NCBI GenBank assembly: GCA_012514965.1
Contig: JAAYZH010000001.1
Span: forward strand, 1-7,994
Direction of reading: 5' to 3'
Source: Clostridiaceae bacterium
GTDB lineage: Bacteria; Bacillota; Clostridia; Saccharofermentanales; Fastidiosipilaceae
Length of the DNA stretch: 7,994 bases
A model generated the notes under the pieces. The model ran no database searches. It was given only the letters and a program-made list of their open reading frames with translations, and was not told the DNA's origin. Shown piece after piece: positions 5,397 to 7,994 of this stretch; the stretch's first letter is position 1, and each line of letters opens with the position of its first letter. The position numbers and the translations under genes are program-made.

Positions 5397-7243
5397 TTTC
5401 TCTTGCCTTTCTTCTTGGTTGTAGGTTTCACCGGAGCCGAGGACTCTGATTTCCTTCCCCTCCCCGACTCGGTTTTTGCGCTTTTGCCGCGGCTTTTGCT
5501 GCGGACAGAGAGGTCGATACGGCCGCTCTTCTTCTCGTCGACCATACTGAGGTCGACGCGCCGGCGCACCACGTCCACGGACGCGATTTGCACTTCGAAG
5601 CGATCACCGATGCGGAAAAGCCTTTGCTTGCTGCGTCCGCGCACGGTCATGTTCACTTCATCGTACGAATAATAGTCATCCATACTGCGGAAAGGAATCA
5701 TCCCTTCTGCTGAGCTGGGCAGCTGAACGAACATACCGCCCCCGACAAAGCCGGTAATCTGTCCTTCGTATACTTCGCCGATGCGTTCGGCATAGTACTC
5801 GGCAACCTTTTGGTCTACGCTGTCACGTTCAGCCATAATCGCCGTTCGCTCAGTCTTCGAACATTGTTCGGCGATCTGGGGCGCAAGGGCTTTCCAGGCC
5901 TCCAGGCGCATTTCCCCGCGCAGGAAGCCGCGGATCACGCGATGGATGAATAGGTCTGGGTAACGGCGGATCGGTGAAGTGAAGTGTGAGTAGTCCTTGA
6001 GCGCCAGGCCGAAGTGACCGATTGGGTCAGCCGAATAGATGGCTTTGGCCAAAGAACGAAGCAGGAGACTCTGGAGTGCCTCTGAGCCAGGCATCTCAGC
6101 AATATCCTTCAAGACGGAAGCCAGTTCGTGCGGCGAAGGAGAATCCGACAGCTTGATCTTCTTGCCCTGCATGCGCAGCAGCTGGCGAAAGCGCTCGAGC
6201 TTCTCAGAGTCCGGATTATCGTGGACACGGTAGAGAAAGGGCAAGCTGAGTTCACGGAATTTTTGGCCCACAAAACGGTTGGCGGCAATCATGAATTGCT
6301 CGATCAGCTCATTTGCGAAACTCACAGGGTATGGGTAGATGTTCGTGACCGCGCCTTCGCTGTCTAGAACGACTTTGGTCTCGGGGAAGTTGAATTCAAG
6401 AGCACCGCGAATGTCCGCTTTGTCCGAGAAAATATGAGCAAGTTCGCTCATCAGACGCAGCTCAGTCATAAAGTTCTCGTAACCCGGCTGCGGCGCGTCC
6501 TGTTCCAGGCAAAGTTTCACATCTTCATAGTTCGCGCGCAAATCCGAACGAATGACACTCTCGAAAATATCCCCATCGACCAGAGATCCCTGGCGGTCAA
6601 AATCGATTACCACGGTCATAGCCAGGCGGTCGGCGTCGGGGTTCAAACTGCAGATACCGTTCGACAAGGCAGGCGGGAGCATGGGCAGGACGCGATCGGC
6701 CAAGTAGACACTGTTGCCGCGCAGCTGTGCCTCTGTGTCAAGGGCGCTCCCCTCTCTGACATAGTAGCTGACATCAGCAATGTGCACCCACAAGCGCCAG
6801 CCGCCCTCGGGTAAGGATTCTATTGAGATTGCGTCGTCCAGATCGCGGGCATCCAGACCATCGATCGTCATTGTCTTCAGCGTCCGCAGATCTTGTCGTC
6901 CGGTGGCAAGCTCTTCTGCGATCATCTCGCTGCTCAGCTCTGTCGGGGCAGCTTCCGCTTCAGCCAAGACCTCCGCCGGGAAACTCTGTGACAAACCATG
7001 CATACGAATGATGCCTTCCATCGCAACATCCGGACGCATAGGATCGCCCAGGACTTCCACCACCTTGCCTCGCGCATTCGGCGCATCAGGCGGAGTCAGA
7101 ATCTCGACGACCACCTTCATCCCGAACGGAGCACCCTTGAGGTCTTCGGGTGCAATCGCAACCAAACCCACCTGGGATTTACCTTCTGGCATTACCTGAC
7201 CGCCGCGGCCCTGCATCTCCAAAATACCAACAACTTCTACCAT
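5393..7243 (-). CDS. rnr: Ribonuclease R, short form lacking the N-terminal HTH and first cold-shock domain
   Basis: This 3'-5' exoribonuclease of the RNase II/R family degrades structured RNA and takes part in mRNA/rRNA quality control. At 616 aa it is shorter than typical RNase R (about 700-800). The first 75 residues match the second cold-shock domain (PEDLKGAPFGMKVVVEI, then GKVVEVLGDP). The RNB catalytic domain follows at about 115-440, with IDGLDARDLDDA supplying the metal-binding D128, D134, D136 and D137, and with NSVYLADRVLPMLP and HFTSPIRRYPDLFIHR. An S1 domain is at about 488-568, and a Ser/Lys/Arg-rich basic tail at 573-616. The start is firm: AAGGAG sits 8 bases before the ATG, and the secG terminator lies just upstream, so no missing N-terminus is hidden there. 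It follows secG, a common arrangement, but smpB, often next, is replaced by mtaB. Confidence 0.95.
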   Translation of the reverse strand: MVEVVGILEMQGRGGQVMPEGKSQVGLVAIAPEDLKGAPFGMKVVVEILTPPDAPNARGKVVEVLGDPMRPDVAMEGIIRMHGLSQSFPAEVLAEAEAAPTELSSEMIAEELATGRQDLRTLKTMTIDGLDARDLDDAISIESLPEGGWRLWVHIADVSYYVREGSALDTEAQLRGNSVYLADRVLPMLPPALSNGICSLNPDADRLAMTVVIDFDRQGSLVDGDIFESVIRSDLRANYEDVKLCLEQDAPQPGYENFMTELRLMSELAHIFSDKADIRGALEFNFPETKVVLDSEGAVTNIYPYPVSFANELIEQFMIAANRFVGQKFRELSLPFLYRVHDNPDSEKLERFRQLLRMQGKKIKLSDSPSPHELASVLKDIAEMPGSEALQSLLLRSLAKAIYSADPIGHFGLALKDYSHFTSPIRRYPDLFIHRVIRGFLRGEMRLEAWKALAPQIAEQCSKTERTAIMAERDSVDQKVAEYYAERIGEVYEGQITGFVGGGMFVQLPSSAEGMIPFRSMDDYYSYDEVNMTVRGRSKQRLFRIGDRFEVQIASVDVVRRRVDLSMVDEKKSGRIDLSVRSKSRGKSAKTESGRGRKSESSAPVKPTTKKKGKRK

Positions 7244-7298
7244 AAAAGATCTCCTTGCGAGCCGCGAACGAGTAGGGGCATCGCTTCATTAAAATGAC

Positions 7299-7325
7299 AA
7301 AAAAAGTCCAGCCAGCGGGCCGGAC
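7299..7325 (-). terminator. Rho-independent terminator downstream of secG
   Basis: On the minus strand GTCCGGCC (plus 7318-7325) pairs with GGCTGGAC (7306-7313), 8 bp including one G-U, with a CGCT loop, followed by seven T (7299-7305). It lies 28 bases after the secG stop and 55 bases before rnr. I see no clear promoter between it and rnr, so rnr expression may depend on read-through. Confidence 0.88.
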
Positions 7326-7353
7326 CTGAAATACATGCGTGGATAAGCGAAAC

Positions 7354-7596
7354 TCAACCGAGCAAAGCGTTTATAAGTACCGTGAGGACTACAAAGGCTG
7401 CACCCAGAATAATGGTCAGGCGACGCATCAAAACGTCCTTGGTCCGGCCCATGTTGCTGCTGTAGAAGGAATCATTGCTGCTGCCCCCCATCGTACCTAA
7501 GCCGCGGTCATTTGCATTCTGAAACAGGACGAGCATGGCGAGTCCGATACACACCAGAACATCCAGTACGGCCAAAACAATCAATACAGTTTCCAT
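7354..7596 (-). CDS. secG: Preprotein translocase subunit SecG
   Basis: This 80-aa membrane protein of normal SecG size is an accessory subunit of the SecYEG channel that aids SecA-driven export. Two transmembrane helices are visible, at about residues 3-24 and 58-79, joined by a polar loop with the SecG-like pattern VLFQNANDRGLGTMGGSSND and, further on, LMRRLTIILGAAF. The start is supported by GGGGAG 8 bases before the ATG. A good promoter lies just upstream and a strong terminator downstream, so it can be a single-gene transcript; the rnr gene on the same strand follows, as in many Firmicutes. Confidence 0.94.
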   Translation of the reverse strand: METVLIVLAVLDVLVCIGLAMLVLFQNANDRGLGTMGGSSNDSFYSSNMGRTKDVLMRRLTIILGAAFVVLTVLINALLG

Positions 7597-7631
7597 AAAT
7601 AAATCTCCCCATTGAGGTCGTTAACGATAGA

Positions 7632-7660
7632 ACTATAGCACACAGAATCGATACCCGCAA
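7632..7660 (-). promoter_or_regulatory. Extended -10 promoter of secG
   Basis: On the minus strand TTGCGG (7655-7660), a 17-base spacer, and TATAGT (7632-7637) preceded by TGC (7638-7640), an extended -10 motif. The expected transcript start is near 7625, about 30 bases before the secG ATG. The -35 box is one arm of an inverted repeat, described separately. Confidence 0.8.
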
Positions 7661-7670
7661 GAATTTGCGG
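7655..7670. promoter_or_regulatory. Inverted repeat overlapping the secG -35 box, possible operator
   Basis: CCGCAA (7655-7660) and TTGCGG (7665-7670) form a perfect 6-bp dyad with a 4-base centre, GAAT. One arm is the -35 hexamer of the secG promoter. A regulator bound here would block RNA polymerase, but no known operator is recognised and the dyad could be chance. Confidence 0.35.
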
Positions 7671-7682
7671 CAAGTTCGATAT

Positions 7683-7718
7683 AAAACAGCCTTGTCCGCA
7701 GAAGCGCGGCCAAGGCTG
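7683..7718 (-). terminator. Rho-independent terminator of the P-type ATPase gene
   Basis: On the minus strand CAGCCTTG (7711-7718) pairs with CAAGGCTG (7687-7694); inside, after a mismatch, CCGC (7706-7709) pairs with GCGG (7696-7699). A TTTTAT run follows (7681-7686). It lies about 33 bases after the ATPase stop and separates that gene from the secG promoter. Confidence 0.85.
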
Positions 7719-7751
7719 CTGAGAAAATCAAGTCAGCCGATAAAAATCAGC

Positions 7752-7994
7752 CTACTGTTCGATGCGCTTGCGATCCATTTCAATTCTGGCGCGGCGCGTA
7801 TTGCGATGATAGACAAACTTGAAGAGTTCGCCCATCACAAAGGGAATTACGGCCATTGCCATAATTACTGCCCAATCGCGCAGAGCAAGCGGTATGGTAT
7901 CAAAAATCGGATTAAGGAAAGGCACATAAACGACCACCATTGTGAGACCAAGTGCAAGCAAAATTGACTTGTTCATGGTGGAGTTACTGAAGAA
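7752..7994 (-). CDS. P-type cation-transporting ATPase, C-terminal end (5' end outside window)
   Basis: The frame stays open through the window edge, giving the last 80 residues (FFSNSTMNKS onward). The segment NKSILLALGLTMVVVYVPFL, then N, P, I, F, a short loop, and a second hydrophobic stretch ending in PFVMGELFKF, matches the last two membrane helices of the cation ATPase C-terminal domain (PF00689) of Ca2+-type P2 ATPases. A basic tail of about 18 residues ends the protein. The conserved pattern 'vYvPfLn-iF ... W ... E-xxK' is what identifies it. The ion (calcium or another cation) cannot be fixed without the catalytic part. An ATG at 7976 lies within the conserved helix block and lacks a ribosome binding site, so it is internal. 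A terminator follows at 7683-7718. Confidence 0.85.
   Translation of the reverse strand, partial: FFSNSTMNKSILLALGLTMVVVYVPFLNPIFDTIPLALRDWAVIMAMAVIPFVMGELFKFVYHRNTRRARIEMDRKRIEQ

Noticed and set aside
5160..5672. 170-aa plus-strand reading frame
   Set aside because: It lies wholly antisense to mtaB and the end of rnr, both with clear family motifs; no plausible domain or start signal.

Overview
The window looks like chromosomal DNA from a low-to-mid GC Bacillota, most likely a clostridial anaerobe. The evidence is an IreB-family gene next to ruvX and DUF1292 genes (a Firmicutes arrangement), consensus-like AGGAGG ribosome binding sites, and SigA-type promoters. Nothing in the sequence fixes a genus.

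Layout. At 3-410 (+) is one small protein of unknown function. It converges on an ECF-transporter S component (491-973, -), with a hairpin between them. Next come a tRNA-Val(CAC) gene (1046-1122, -) with a near-consensus promoter and a strong terminator, and a MITE-like element of about 130 bp with nested inverted repeats (about 1214-1344). From 7243 down to 1366 one strand carries a compact housekeeping cluster in transcription order: rnr (RNase R), mtaB (tRNA methylthiotransferase, overlapping rnr by ATGA), ireB, ruvX, two tandem DUF1292 proteins, and a CPBP-family membrane protease. Upstream are secG, with its own promoter and terminator, and the 3' end of a P-type cation ATPase gene cut by the window edge.

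How the genes fit together. secG-rnr and ireB-ruvX-DUF1292 are both familiar Firmicutes pairings. Here they are joined through mtaB, giving a unit concerned with RNA turnover, tRNA modification, rRNA processing/Holliday-type nuclease function (RuvX) and envelope-stress signalling (IreB). No prophage, CRISPR, toxin or defence locus is visible. The most notable points are an RNase R that seems to lack the N-terminal helix-turn-helix and first cold-shock domain, a DUF1292 protein with a His-rich N-terminus and an all-acidic tail, the MITE-like element at the end of the operon, and an ECF gene whose only visible promoter lies inside the tRNA terminator. I found no convincing undescribed multi-gene system.
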